A DNA stretch of 40,910 nucleotides from a virus: positions 1 through 40,910 of the IMG/VR virus record IMGVR_UViG_3300046454_000274, one strand, 5' to 3'. Of this stretch, positions 7,368-16,325 are shown piece after piece. Position numbers and translations under genes: made by a program. A model generated the notes under the pieces. That model worked only from the letters and a program-made list of their open reading frames with translations, was not told the DNA's origin and ran no database searches. Position 1 is the first letter of the stretch, and each line of letters begins with the position of its first letter.

Positions 7368-9064
7368 TGGCTGATATCTCACAGCTGCTCGCAAACGCCG
7401 CGCAGACCAACGCTGATTTTGACCTTGGCAAGATCAACAAGAGCTATTGGGAAGGACAGGACCAGTACGCCAAGAATCAGTTGCGCGATGCCTTCAAGGA
7501 TGGCGTTCCGACCGATGCCAATGGCCAGCCCGACTTTGGCGCAATGGCTAAGGTGCTTTTCCAGAAAGGCGGCTTGAACGAGGGCGTTGCAGCCTCAAAC
7601 CTTGATATCTCTCGCCAGCAACTGAAAGCAGGGCAGGATCTAGCCGGCAAGCTCGGACAGCTCGAGGGCGGCACTCCTCCCCCTAGTCAGCCGATTGTCG
7701 GACCATCCACGTCGCGCAACTCGGTTGCGATCGACCCCAGTAAGCGTGCCGATATCAGCGCTGGTCCGTCTTCGCAGCCCAGCGGCCCGCAGGGCGGCAA
7801 TGCAACGCTTGGCCAGATCCTCACGGCGCAGGGCATCCCGAACGATCAGATTGGCGCAGCGAGCGCGTCTCTCGCGCGCCAGCTAGGCCTCGACAATCCG
7901 AACGCCCCAATTGACGTGAACAATCCTCAGGTGCGCAACGTGCTTGTGCCAGCCATCCAGCAATTGAAGCGGATGGGCATTGGTCAGGTCGTGCAGCAGA
8001 AACCACAGACCGCGCAAGCTGTTCCTCAGCAGCCTCAGCCTCCACAGCAAGCACAGGCCGTTCCTCCGCAGGCGCCGCAACAGGCCGCTCAGCCCAATCC
8101 TCAGCAGAACCAGGGGACGTTTGGCGCCCCGTCTGCGGTTGCAACGCGCGGCGCCATACCGACCGGGACCGATCCTGAAATTCAGAAGCAGATCGCAATC
8201 TATACCTCTGTTGCGAGCAATCCTGCTTATCCCAAGTCGGTACAGGAAGCCGCGCTCACTCGCCTGAAGGCGCTCCAGGATCAAGGCCAGCCTACGCCCG
8301 ACATTAAGAATTATGACCTCTACCGGCGGCAGGGCGGCAATTTGCCGTTCAATGAATGGCAAGCCGACACCGAACAGCGCAAGGCTGTCGCCGGGAAGGA
8401 AGCCGAATCCAGCATCAAGAAATATGATGCGATGGTGGAGGGCGGCGTAAAGGCTCAGCAGGAAATCCCGCAGCTCGAGATGCTGCAAGAGCAGATGAAC
8501 GATCCGAACTTCTATTCGGGCATCGGCGAAAAATATAGTCTCGCCTACAAACGCTTGAAGAGCGCTGTCGGCATTGATCCCGATGCGTCTGTCCCGCAGG
8601 AATTCTTGCGCAAGGCGACGGCGGCCAGCGTGCTCGGCTCATTTGGAGCTCTGAAGGGACTTGGCCCGATCCGCGTTGCGGAAATGAACCTCGCCAAGGA
8701 AGCTGCTGCGGCGCCCACAAACTCGATCCCGGCCAACAAGCTCCTCGTTGAGATCCAGAAGCGGACCTATCAGCGGCAGGGTGACATCGCTGAAATGGCG
8801 CAAAACTACAAGGAGAAGAACGGCATTCTTGATGCGACGTTCGACAAGCAGGTTACGGCCTATTTCAAAGCTCATCCGATCTTCACGGACGCTGAGGTAA
8901 AGGATTTCCACAAGGCAATTGGCGAGGCGCCAAAAGGGTCATCTGCTCCCGCACAACAGCGCTTCTCATCCCCCTCTGATGTCCATGCCGCAGTCGCGGC
9001 CGGCCAGCTCAAGTCCGGTGATAGCTTCGTTGATCCCACCGGCAAGACCCGGTACGTGCCGTAA
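7367..9064 (+). CDS. Probable DNA ejection protein (P22 gp20-like position)
   Basis: 565 residues, TGATG overlap with the previous gene. It has an N-terminal helical region, a long Gln/Pro/Ala-rich linker (about residues 205-250) and a charged helical C-terminal half (about 300-530) ending in a short beta segment (KTRYVP). Low-complexity linkers and amphipathic helices are common in ejected internal virion proteins. No peptidoglycan hydrolase motif is visible. The role is inferred from gene order in P22-like phages. Confidence 0.7.
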   Translation: MADISQLLANAAQTNADFDLGKINKSYWEGQDQYAKNQLRDAFKDGVPTDANGQPDFGAMAKVLFQKGGLNEGVAASNLDISRQQLKAGQDLAGKLGQLEGGTPPPSQPIVGPSTSRNSVAIDPSKRADISAGPSSQPSGPQGGNATLGQILTAQGIPNDQIGAASASLARQLGLDNPNAPIDVNNPQVRNVLVPAIQQLKRMGIGQVVQQKPQTAQAVPQQPQPPQQAQAVPPQAPQQAAQPNPQQNQGTFGAPSAVATRGAIPTGTDPEIQKQIAIYTSVASNPAYPKSVQEAALTRLKALQDQGQPTPDIKNYDLYRRQGGNLPFNEWQADTEQRKAVAGKEAESSIKKYDAMVEGGVKAQQEIPQLEMLQEQMNDPNFYSGIGEKYSLAYKRLKSAVGIDPDASVPQEFLRKATAASVLGSFGALKGLGPIRVAEMNLAKEAAAAPTNSIPANKLLVEIQKRTYQRQGDIAEMAQNYKEKNGILDATFDKQVTAYFKAHPIFTDAEVKDFHKAIGEAPKGSSAPAQQRFSSPSDVHAAVAAGQLKSGDSFVDPTGKTRYVP

Positions 9065-11097
9065 TGCCCGTAGAGCCGGTAATCACATTCCGGGATCAGC
9101 CGGGCGGTAGCTGGGATGCATTCCCTGATGCGCCGCCTGCCATTGCTCCGAAAACTGATAGTTGGGATGCCTTCCCCGACAAGCCGACGACCGATTACGC
9201 TGGTGTTGCAAAGCAGGGCGGGGTGGGCGTCGCCAAGGGTGTGATCGGGCTTGGTGGCATTGTCGGCGACCTCCAGGAGATCGCGAAGAAAGCAGCAAGC
9301 TATCTACCCGATATCAAGGCCGACCCGGATTCCGAGAAGTACGCCCGAAAGTATGGCCGCATGGGCGACGTTATGTCGGTCGGCCAACCGCCAGAATTCC
9401 CGACCTCGCATGACATCCAAGGACAAGTTGAGAAGGTCACGGGCGAGTTTCGCAAGCCGCAGAACCAGACAGAAGCTGATGCCGAGACGGTTGGCGAATT
9501 CCTTCCGGCGGCTCTAGCTGGGCCAGGCAGCCTCGCGCGCAAGGTCGTCACGCAGGACGCCATCCCTGCGGCGGCATCTATCGTTGCAGGCCGGTACAGT
9601 GATCAGAACCCCTACGTAAAGGCCTTGGCGGGCTTTATAGCGGGTGGAACGGGAGCGGCTCTATCAGGACCTAACACGGCTGAAAAGCTCCTCAGGGACC
9701 GCATTCCGGCCTCCGTGACTGAGCAGGACGTGACCCGCGCAGGGCAGTTGATTGAACATGCCCAGACCCGCGGCGTTGCCCTGACATGGCCGGAAGCCTT
9801 GTCCCGCGTCACCGGCCAGCCCGTCTTGACTGACACGCAGCGCATCTTGGAAAGCCACGGCCAGACCCGGCCACAGATGCAGGAACTGTTTTCGCAGAGG
9901 CCAGCACAAGTAGAGCAAGCGGCACGGAACGAATTCGACCAGATCGGCAATCATCCGGCTTATCCGTCTACGATCGGCCCTCAGGCTGGAGAGGCGGCCA
10001 ACGAAACGCTAACTGGAGTTCGCCAAAGCATCAATGCGGCGGCAGAGCCGTATTATCAGAACGCGGCGAATGTCCTGCTGTCGCCAGCCGAAATGAGCCA
10101 TGTTCGGGCAATCCCCGGCTGGACGCAGGCGCGCGATGCGGTGCGCAACAACCCGCAACTAAACTGGAGAGTGGCGAACCTTCCGGATCACAGCGTCGGA
10201 TTCCTGAACGAGGTCAAGAAGCACTTCGACCAGGCAGCAGAGAATGCAGCTTCCAAGTTCAATCCGGGCCGTAATCATCAGGTCCAGGCTTCGAACGAAA
10301 TGGCGGCTTCCGCCGTCAAGCAAGTAGGCGAGGCCAAGTCTGCTGACTACCAGATCGCGCTCGAGATCGGCCGGCAGGGGCGCCAACAATTCCTTGAACC
10401 GCTGCTTCAGGGACCACTTGGAAAGCTCGCCAAGAAGGACATCACCACGCAGAAGGCGATCGCGGCCCTATTCCCCGAAAACCCAGTCCCCGGAACATCT
10501 GGTGAAATCTCGGATGCGGTCTCTGCACTCGTTCAGCGCCGGCCGGCAGTTGCTGAGCAGTTAGTCCGCGCTCATGTCGAAATGGTCTTCAACCAAGCCG
10601 CGCGGGATCTTCAGGGCGGCGCAAATCAATTCGCTGGCGCTAAATTCGCCGCCAAGCTGGCTGGCGGGGCTCAGCAGCGCGAGAACCTGATGGCGGCTAT
10701 CGAAGCACTCCCGAACGGTGCCGCACGCTGGGAGGGCTTTAATCACCTTCTGGACATCATGGCAGCGACCGGGACGCGGCAGCCTAAGGGCTCGCTCACA
10801 GCCTTCAACGCGCTTGAGGTCCAATCAATGTCTACGGGCGGACTTCAGGAGTTGGCGTCGAAGGGCCTCTCTCCCGGGAAGTGGATGAGCTTCGCCAATG
10901 ACGCCTTCAAGTCGTGGTCGCTTGGGCGAAACCTCGATCAGATCGCGCGCATCATTACGGACCCACGTTCGGGGGAGGCCTTGCGACAGATTGTTCGTAT
11001 CCCACCGGGCTCCGACCGTGCGCTTATGATGGCTGGGCGCCTGATCGCGCTGGGGAGCGCGGTGACGACCGAACAGAGAACCAAGGCCACTAAGTAA
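9064..11097 (+). CDS. Probable DNA ejection/transfer protein (P22 gp16-like position)
   Basis: 677 residues (P22 gp16 is 609), starting on a TAATG overlap. The N-terminus carries two copies of a SWDAFPD motif (about residues 16-22 and 33-39), a short repeat often seen at the start of phage ejection proteins, then a Gly/Val-rich hydrophobic stretch (about 52-70) that could insert in a membrane, then a long helical body. It is the last gene of the ejection group. Its 3' end is overlapped on the other strand by a small membrane-protein frame. Confidence 0.75.
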   Translation: MPVEPVITFRDQPGGSWDAFPDAPPAIAPKTDSWDAFPDKPTTDYAGVAKQGGVGVAKGVIGLGGIVGDLQEIAKKAASYLPDIKADPDSEKYARKYGRMGDVMSVGQPPEFPTSHDIQGQVEKVTGEFRKPQNQTEADAETVGEFLPAALAGPGSLARKVVTQDAIPAAASIVAGRYSDQNPYVKALAGFIAGGTGAALSGPNTAEKLLRDRIPASVTEQDVTRAGQLIEHAQTRGVALTWPEALSRVTGQPVLTDTQRILESHGQTRPQMQELFSQRPAQVEQAARNEFDQIGNHPAYPSTIGPQAGEAANETLTGVRQSINAAAEPYYQNAANVLLSPAEMSHVRAIPGWTQARDAVRNNPQLNWRVANLPDHSVGFLNEVKKHFDQAAENAASKFNPGRNHQVQASNEMAASAVKQVGEAKSADYQIALEIGRQGRQQFLEPLLQGPLGKLAKKDITTQKAIAALFPENPVPGTSGEISDAVSALVQRRPAVAEQLVRAHVEMVFNQAARDLQGGANQFAGAKFAAKLAGGAQQRENLMAAIEALPNGAARWEGFNHLLDIMAATGTRQPKGSLTAFNALEVQSMSTGGLQELASKGLSPGKWMSFANDAFKSWSLGRNLDQIARIITDPRSGEALRQIVRIPPGSDRALMMAGRLIALGSAVTTEQRTKATK

Positions 11098-11223
11098 CAG
11101 GGTCGCAAAGAACGCGGCACCGACACCGAGAACACCGGCTGCGTAAGGGTTATCCGTCCATTCGTATCGGATGTTGCCGCACATCACCGCGGCCATAATG
11201 GCAAGCTGAAAGAATTTCCACAT
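10825..11223 (-). CDS. Possible small membrane protein antisense to the ejection gene
   Basis: The 124-base gap between the ejection gene and the fiber gene holds a leftward frame whose ATG overlaps the fiber ATG on the other strand (CATG). The first ~50 residues look genuine: MWKFFQLAIMAAV, a polar NIRYEWTDNPYAAG turn, then a second hydrophobic segment (VLGVGAAFFATLLL), i.e. a two-helix inner-membrane hairpin. The remaining ~80 residues are antisense to the ejection gene, Arg/His-rich and look less protein-like. No clear promoter or SD was found. It may be a moron whose C-terminus has extended by stop-codon loss, or a chance frame. Confidence 0.4.
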   Translation of the reverse strand: MWKFFQLAIMAAVMCGNIRYEWTDNPYAAGVLGVGAAFFATLLLSGLGSLFGRHRAPQRDQAPSHHKRTVGARWDTNNLSQGLPRTWVRNDARDLIEVSPKRPRLEGVIGEAHPLPGREALRRQLLKSARRH

Positions 11224-12271
11224 GTTGAAACGTCTCTGCCTCGCCCTCGCGGGGCTATTTTCGTTGATCAGTGTAGCACAGGGAGCCGGGACCGTCCCCG
11301 GCTTTTCCTTGGTGCCGCAGTTCGACCTTTCGGGGAAAATCGCGCCTGGATGCAAGCTTTATGTGGTTCAGGCCGGCACGGTCTCGACCCCGCAAAATGC
11401 CTATCAGGACAGCGGCTTAACGCTGCTCCAGCCGAATCCGATGTTGTGCGATGCGGCCGGCCGGCTGCCGCAGTGGTTTGTCGCTGACGGGAATATCAAG
11501 CTCCGCCTGACTGACAAGAACGGCGTTCAAATCTTCAGCCAGGACGGTCTCTTGGTTGTTGGTGCTTCGTCAGGCGGCGGAGGTGGTTCGCCCGTCGATC
11601 CCACGACGATCGCGGGGACTGGCGATCTAAAGGCCGCATATGGTACGTCCATTCTATCCGGATGGGTGCGCGCCAATGGCCGCACGATCGGATCTTCCAC
11701 CTCTGGCGCGACCGAGCGGGCGAATGCGGATTGCCAAACTCTGTTCGTCTATCTCTGGGGAGCTGACGCCAATCTCACGGTTAGCGGCGGTCGCGGCGCT
11801 TCAGGGGCCGCGGACTGGGCGGCGAACAAGACGATTGCGCTTCCCGACTGGCGGGGTCGAACGATTTCCGGCCTCGATACCATGGGCAATAGCGCGGCAG
11901 GCGTGCTGACCACGGCGTCAACAGGGTTTGGTAACCAGGCTGGTGATCCTACCATTCTCGGGAGTGGTGGCGGATTGCAGTCGTGGAGTCTTACGTTAGC
12001 GCAATTGCCGACTGGCATTACGTCGAATGGAACTATCTCTGGAACGGCAGGGCTTGCCGGAAGCTATGTCATCACCCAGGGGACGGCCGGCGTTCTCGTT
12101 AATGTCGCTGGTGGTGGAAGCGGTGGCACGGCTCCGCAAGTCGGAACCGCAGCGCAGACCACATCTCTCAATCTAAGTGGGACGGCGAGCGTGACGTCGA
12201 ACAATACGGGCGCCGGTCCTCATCCAACGGTGTCCCCGACCCGCGTCGCAACGATCTATATGAAGCTTTAG
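11222..12271 (+). CDS. Tail fiber with collar domain and N-terminal signal peptide
   Basis: 349 residues. Residues 1-22 form a classical Sec signal peptide (basic MLKR, hydrophobic core LCLALAGLFSLIS, small residues near AQGA). An N-terminal beta domain is followed by a GGGGGS hinge (about residues 117-122) and a phage tail-collar-like domain with recognisable SGWVRANGRTIG and ALPDWRGRT segments (about 147-215), then a Gly/Thr/Ser-rich C-terminal beta region. Such proteins bind host surface structures. A signal peptide on a virion protein is odd, yet the esterase spike downstream has one too, so it is unlikely to be a start-site error. Start ATG follows the noncoding gap. Confidence 0.8.
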   Translation: MLKRLCLALAGLFSLISVAQGAGTVPGFSLVPQFDLSGKIAPGCKLYVVQAGTVSTPQNAYQDSGLTLLQPNPMLCDAAGRLPQWFVADGNIKLRLTDKNGVQIFSQDGLLVVGASSGGGGGSPVDPTTIAGTGDLKAAYGTSILSGWVRANGRTIGSSTSGATERANADCQTLFVYLWGADANLTVSGGRGASGAADWAANKTIALPDWRGRTISGLDTMGNSAAGVLTTASTGFGNQAGDPTILGSGGGLQSWSLTLAQLPTGITSNGTISGTAGLAGSYVITQGTAGVLVNVAGGGSGGTAPQVGTAAQTTSLNLSGTASVTSNNTGAGPHPTVSPTRVATIYMKL

Positions 12272-12273
12272 CC

Positions 12274-12615
12274 ATGAGCATCACCATCAGCTCATCGGCG
12301 ACGAACAACGCCGACTGGAAAACTCAATTCCAGTTCAATGACGCGGAGACTGGCGATCTGATCGATTTCACGGGCGCAACGATCGAGATCGATGTGAAGG
12401 ACTTCGACGGGTGCCGGCGCATCCAGGCTTCAACGAGCAACGGGCTTATCACCATCCAAAGCATCGGGATATTTGAGCTCGATGTGCCTGCCTCGACGAT
12501 GGAGTGTCTATGCCCCGGCACCTATCAGATCGGCGGCGTCTACTCCCTCAATGGTGAAACTATCTCTATCTTCACTGGGTCGCTTGCGATCGTATCAGGG
12601 GTCGCGCGCCTATGA
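12274..12615 (+). CDS. Small tail-region protein, function unknown
   Basis: 113 residues, starting 2 bases after the fiber gene. It has beta-rich sequence with a DFTGATIEIDVKD segment (about residues 26-38) as in small fiber-associated or chaperone-like proteins of phage fiber operons; no membrane segment or enzyme motif is visible. It overlaps the next gene by ATGA, so fiber, this gene, the next gene and the esterase form one coupled unit. Confidence 0.75.
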   Translation: MSITISSSATNNADWKTQFQFNDAETGDLIDFTGATIEIDVKDFDGCRRIQASTSNGLITIQSIGIFELDVPASTMECLCPGTYQIGGVYSLNGETISIFTGSLAIVSGVARL

Positions 12616-13118
12616 CGACACCCATCCTGAAGATCAAGGTTCTCGCCAAGCCGGTCATCAAGGGGAAGATGGATGTTCGCTTTCCGGCGCGCGTCCAGGT
12701 CGTTAGCCCAATATTGTTGGACAACACCGGCGGCGTTTTCACCTTCAGCATGGACATCAATGCCCTGGTCGAAACGCTAAATCAGTTCTTTGACCAAACT
12801 CTTATTTTTTTCACAAAGACTGTTACAGCCGCCGGGACATACAATGTCGTCGCGTCCGATAATGTAGTGCTTATCAACAAGACGGTCCCAGCGGCAAACA
12901 GTGTCCAACTTCCAAATGCAGTCTCGCGCAGTGGACTTCCGGTCACGGTGAAGGATCTAAAAGGCGATGCCGCAACGAACAACATCACAGTTCTCCCAAG
13001 CGGGTCCGAAACGATCGATGGACTTGCTAGTCTGAGAATCAATTCGAACTATGGTGGATATCAACTTTTGCCTGTTCAAAAGGGCCCGACTACATACGGA
13101 TGGACCATTCTGCCATGA
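12612..13118 (+). CDS. Small fiber-like protein
   Basis: 168 residues, ATGA overlap at both ends. The N-terminal ~60 residues are an amphipathic region, and the C-terminal 100 residues resemble a fiber knob or beta-helix cap: TYNVVASDNVVLINKT, then a NITVLPSGSETIDG strand-turn motif and an aromatic NSNYGGYQLLPV end, a pattern common at the tips of phage side fibers. It probably belongs to the host-recognition apparatus. No active-site motif is seen. Confidence 0.75.
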   Translation: MTTPILKIKVLAKPVIKGKMDVRFPARVQVVSPILLDNTGGVFTFSMDINALVETLNQFFDQTLIFFTKTVTAAGTYNVVASDNVVLINKTVPAANSVQLPNAVSRSGLPVTVKDLKGDAATNNITVLPSGSETIDGLASLRINSNYGGYQLLPVQKGPTTYGWTILP

Positions 13119-15196
13119 TTAAGCTGAGGTTACTTGTTGCATTTCTCTTTGCGGTTATCCCCGCTGCACATGCTCAAGGCCCAAATCAACTCGGGCCGTA
13201 TCAGTTCTGGGCTAACCCGACAGCAACCCAGGATATCGGGCAGCCGATCTCTCTTGGCAAGCAGATTGTCATACTGTCGTCTGGGCAGTCGAACTTCGCA
13301 ATGGCTCCAAGTTTCTCATGGACGCCGAGCGCGAACGCAAAAATCTGGAACAATGTAGTCGATACGGACGGCAGCGTCGGAACGGCATATGTTGCACTTG
13401 ACGGTACCAAGGCATCCCTGCCGTCCAAGTTTGCTTCTGACGTTGCCGACGCATACCCAACGCGCCGCGTCTGCCTGATTAACGTCGCGTACTCTGGTCA
13501 GCCAATTTCGCATTGGAAGACAGGAACGGCTTCCCCTGATGCGTTTGCCAATATCCAAAGCAATATTACTGCGGCCCTCTCAGCTTGTGGTGCCACTAAA
13601 ATTGACGTCTTCCTCTGGTGGCAGGGAGAGGCGGATTCCGTTCCTATCAACGCCAACTATGTGAGCGATTTTACAACTGTGATGTCTCGGTTTTGGGCCG
13701 ACACTACTCCGGGAGCTAAGTGGTTTCCGCAAGAAACGCCCGTCATAGTGCACGGCATAGCGTCATATGCTGATGGCAGTGCGGTCAACGCTAACGCCGA
13801 TTTGATGAATGAGGTTTTGCAATCCGTCGTCAATACCGACATCGACAAGCGACGTTTCGTGTACACCTCGGCGCTGCACGGTGCGACTTATTGGAATGGT
13901 AGCAACCCCGGTCACATGACGGGGCAGGGATATTTTTCCGCTGGCGCGATGTCGGCGAGCGCCTTCCTGAACGGCCCTGGTTTTGTTTCTCGTCCCATCG
14001 TCAATCCAGCGACGGGATACTTTAACTTCGGCAACCCAGCCACTATGGCAGCGCCGTACACTTTCAACTCTAATGCTGTAGGTGCAACGGCTCCCACGCC
14101 TTCATCGGGAACGAACAGGCAGGTATTGGGAGGCGACGGAGCGCCCAATTTAGATGTTCTAGATTCGTTCGGAGGTTTTGCGAACTACATCTGCCGGCGG
14201 GCAAATGGGACACTCGCTTCCCCTACCGCAATCGCGCTCGATGATATTATTTGTGGCATCGGAGCGCAGGGATATACCAGCGCTGGATCTTATGCTTCAG
14301 GAAATAAAGCTAGTATTCTTTTCCAAGGGGCAGAAGCATGGACTGGTTCTGCTAACGGCACTTATGCCGGCATTTATCTAACTCCCACTGGTTCATCCAC
14401 GGGGGCCATGTATCATCGGTTCGATCCTGGCTCGCATACTATAATCGCAACAGGCGGCGGGACGGCAAAGCTATCGGCACCAGCGAGCGGTAGCAGTGTC
14501 ATCACGCTCCCGGCTGGGACAACCAACTTTAGCGCAACGGGCGGAACGTCACAGGTTGTCAAGCAGACAAGCGCGGGTGGCGCTTTCACTGTCGCTCAGC
14601 TTGCCGCCAGTGACCTTTCGAATGGTACGACTGGTAGCGGCGCAGCAGTTCTTGCAGTAGGCCCGGCCCTGACCGGTGCGCCTACCGCGCCAACTGCCGC
14701 CGTTGATACGAACACCACGCAACTTGCGACGACGGCCTATGTGCTCGGGAACGGTGGAAGCGGTACGCCTAGCGCTGTCACGAACACTGCAGCCGTTGGG
14801 GTGTCCACGCGATTTGCCCGCGCAGATCACGTACATGCCTATGAAAACACGGCATGGACTACCTATTCCCCAACTGTGACATCAAGCGTTGGCTCTTTTA
14901 CTACGGTGTCCGCGACAGGAAGGTACAAGCAGGTCGGGAAGACCGTTTTTGTCCAAGCCGATGTGACGATCACAACCGCAGGAACGGCCGCTGGGCTAAT
15001 TCAGGTCTCATTGCCGTTTGCGGCAGCCGCTTTCAACTTTACAGGCACCGCGAAGGAATATCAGGCGACTGGCAAGAGCGGAGTTGCTCAGGTTATTGCA
15101 AGTGGCTCGACAATGATCTCAGCGGATAGCGGCGGCATAACCTTCATCGCGAGCGGCAACAAGATCAATTTCGGCCTCACTTACGAGGTGCCGTGA
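13115..15196 (+). CDS. Secreted-type tailspike/fiber with SASA (sialate/xylan-type) O-acetylesterase domain
   Basis: 693 residues from the ATG at 13115 (ATGA overlap). Residues 1-20 are a Sec signal peptide ending AHA. The catalytic domain (about 45-285) has SASA-family marks: SSGQSN with the nucleophile Ser59, WWQGEAD at 168-174 and NPGHMTGQGY with the catalytic His267. The family removes O-acetyl groups from sugars. The remainder is fiber-like: a Gly/Thr-rich shaft, an APTAAVDTNTTQLATTAYV segment (about 526-544) common in phage fibers, and a beta-rich C-terminus. It probably deacetylates host capsule or O-antigen. An in-frame start at 13100 lacks better support. Confidence 0.85.
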   Translation: MIKLRLLVAFLFAVIPAAHAQGPNQLGPYQFWANPTATQDIGQPISLGKQIVILSSGQSNFAMAPSFSWTPSANAKIWNNVVDTDGSVGTAYVALDGTKASLPSKFASDVADAYPTRRVCLINVAYSGQPISHWKTGTASPDAFANIQSNITAALSACGATKIDVFLWWQGEADSVPINANYVSDFTTVMSRFWADTTPGAKWFPQETPVIVHGIASYADGSAVNANADLMNEVLQSVVNTDIDKRRFVYTSALHGATYWNGSNPGHMTGQGYFSAGAMSASAFLNGPGFVSRPIVNPATGYFNFGNPATMAAPYTFNSNAVGATAPTPSSGTNRQVLGGDGAPNLDVLDSFGGFANYICRRANGTLASPTAIALDDIICGIGAQGYTSAGSYASGNKASILFQGAEAWTGSANGTYAGIYLTPTGSSTGAMYHRFDPGSHTIIATGGGTAKLSAPASGSSVITLPAGTTNFSATGGTSQVVKQTSAGGAFTVAQLAASDLSNGTTGSGAAVLAVGPALTGAPTAPTAAVDTNTTQLATTAYVLGNGGSGTPSAVTNTAAVGVSTRFARADHVHAYENTAWTTYSPTVTSSVGSFTTVSATGRYKQVGKTVFVQADVTITTAGTAAGLIQVSLPFAAAAFNFTGTAKEYQATGKSGVAQVIASGSTMISADSGGITFIASGNKINFGLTYEVP

Positions 15197-15214
15197 TCAT
15201 TGCTTGCGCCCCAC

Positions 15215-15337
15215 TTACCAACTCCGCGTAGCCGGGTCGTCGGGGTCATCCCCAAAAAACTGAGGCCATAGCCATTTGGCAGTCCAGATGGCAGCCGTCA
15301 ACGCGCATATGACTATCAGAAACGTCATGATCTGCAT
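15215..15337 (-). CDS. 40-residue antisense membrane protein (moron candidate)
   Basis: The gap between the esterase spike and endolysin holds a leftward gene: a hydrophobic helix (TFLIVICALTAAIWTA, about residues 5-20), an aromatic KWLWPQFF interfacial segment and an acidic, polar tail ending in RSW. This looks like a single-pass inner-membrane peptide. A good sigma70-type promoter lies immediately upstream and would start transcription at or near the ATG, so the mRNA may be leaderless; a second ATG is at 15328. Oriented against the late genes with its own promoter, it fits a lysogeny-expressed moron. Function is unknown; superinfection exclusion or lysis control are possibilities. Confidence 0.6.
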   Translation of the reverse strand: MQIMTFLIVICALTAAIWTAKWLWPQFFGDDPDDPATRSW

Positions 15338-15343
15338 GGCCGC

Positions 15344-15371
15344 AATTTAGCCCTCATAACCTTTGAGTCAA
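15344..15371 (-). promoter_or_regulatory. Sigma70-like promoter for the 40-residue antisense gene
   Basis: Reading leftward: -35 TTGACT (5/6 match; 15371-15366), 16-base spacer, -10 TAAATT (4/6; 15349-15344). The expected start point is about the A of the ATG at 15337. The -35 box lies in the leader of the endolysin gene on the other strand, so the two transcription units could interfere. Confidence 0.5.
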
Positions 15372-15374
15372 TCC

Positions 15375-16325
15375 ATGGTAGACCTTAACGCCCTGTCTGC
15401 GGCGAACGCGAAGCGCTGGGCAAACGCCAAGCTGACGCGCGAAGCCGAGTTCACCAAGCCGGCCAAGGTGGCAGTTGCGAACAAGGGCAGGTATCTCGCT
15501 ATCGCGCGTTCAGCCGGCATGCCTGACATCGCATGGGTGTTCATCGCGGTCAGCCATTATCGCGAGTCCTCACAAGACTTTAGTCGAAGCCTCGCGCAGG
15601 GCGATCCTTGGAATGCGATCTCCATTCATGTCCCAGCCGATCGCGGGCCGTTCAAATCGTTCGAGGACGCGGCTGTTGATGCGCTGGTCAAATGCTCGCC
15701 TTACGCCGCCAAGCTGAAGGACTGGAGCATTGGCGGGACGCTCACGAACCTGGAGCGGTTCAATGGGGTAGGGTATGCCGCTCGCGGCGTTCCGTCCGCT
15801 TACGTCTGGTCCGGTACCGACCAGTATCACTCCGGCAAGTTCGTCGCGGATGGCGTCTACGATCCGAACAAGGTTGATGCTCAGCTCGGCGTCGCCGGCC
15901 TGATCATGGCAATGATGCAGTTTGATCCGTCCATCAAGTTTGACGACACGCCTGTCCAGACAGGTCCTAAGCCGGCCAGCGCGACGGCTACAGGAGCTCA
16001 GCCCATTCGTGACGGCATCTGGCTCCAGAACAGCCTCAACCGACTGGGAGCGAGCCCCAAGCTTGCCCTGGATGGGATTGTCGGTCCGGCAACCAGAAAC
16101 GCTGTCAGGGCCTTCCAATTGGCCTCTGGGATTGGCGTGGATGGCCTTGTCGGTCCGGAGACCTTTGCGGCGATCGACAAAGCTATTGCGGCCGGAAAGC
16201 CCGTTCCGACGATGCCGGTACCGCCCGATATCGTTTTGCCGCCTCCCGGCAGCCAAGCGCATCACGACCTTGCACCCACCTTCTGGGGCCGGGTGCTCGA
16301 CCTTTTCAAACCGAAGGAACATTGA
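15375..16325 (+). CDS. Endolysin: lysozyme-like N-terminal domain plus peptidoglycan-binding domain
   Basis: 316 residues. The ATG at 15375 has a GAG 7 bases upstream; a TTG at 15363 would add four residues. The N-terminal domain (about 25-190) carries HYRESS with Glu64 as the likely catalytic acid, QGDPWN, and a VGYAARGVPSAYVWSGTDQY stretch seen in phage muramidase-like proteins; the C-terminal part (about 215-270) is a PG_binding_1 repeat (DGIVGPATRNAVRAFQ, then DGLVGPET). No signal peptide is seen, so release needs the holins encoded just downstream. It degrades host peptidoglycan at lysis. Confidence 0.85.
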   Translation: MVDLNALSAANAKRWANAKLTREAEFTKPAKVAVANKGRYLAIARSAGMPDIAWVFIAVSHYRESSQDFSRSLAQGDPWNAISIHVPADRGPFKSFEDAAVDALVKCSPYAAKLKDWSIGGTLTNLERFNGVGYAARGVPSAYVWSGTDQYHSGKFVADGVYDPNKVDAQLGVAGLIMAMMQFDPSIKFDDTPVQTGPKPASATATGAQPIRDGIWLQNSLNRLGASPKLALDGIVGPATRNAVRAFQLASGIGVDGLVGPETFAAIDKAIAAGKPVPTMPVPPDIVLPPPGSQAHHDLAPTFWGRVLDLFKPKEH

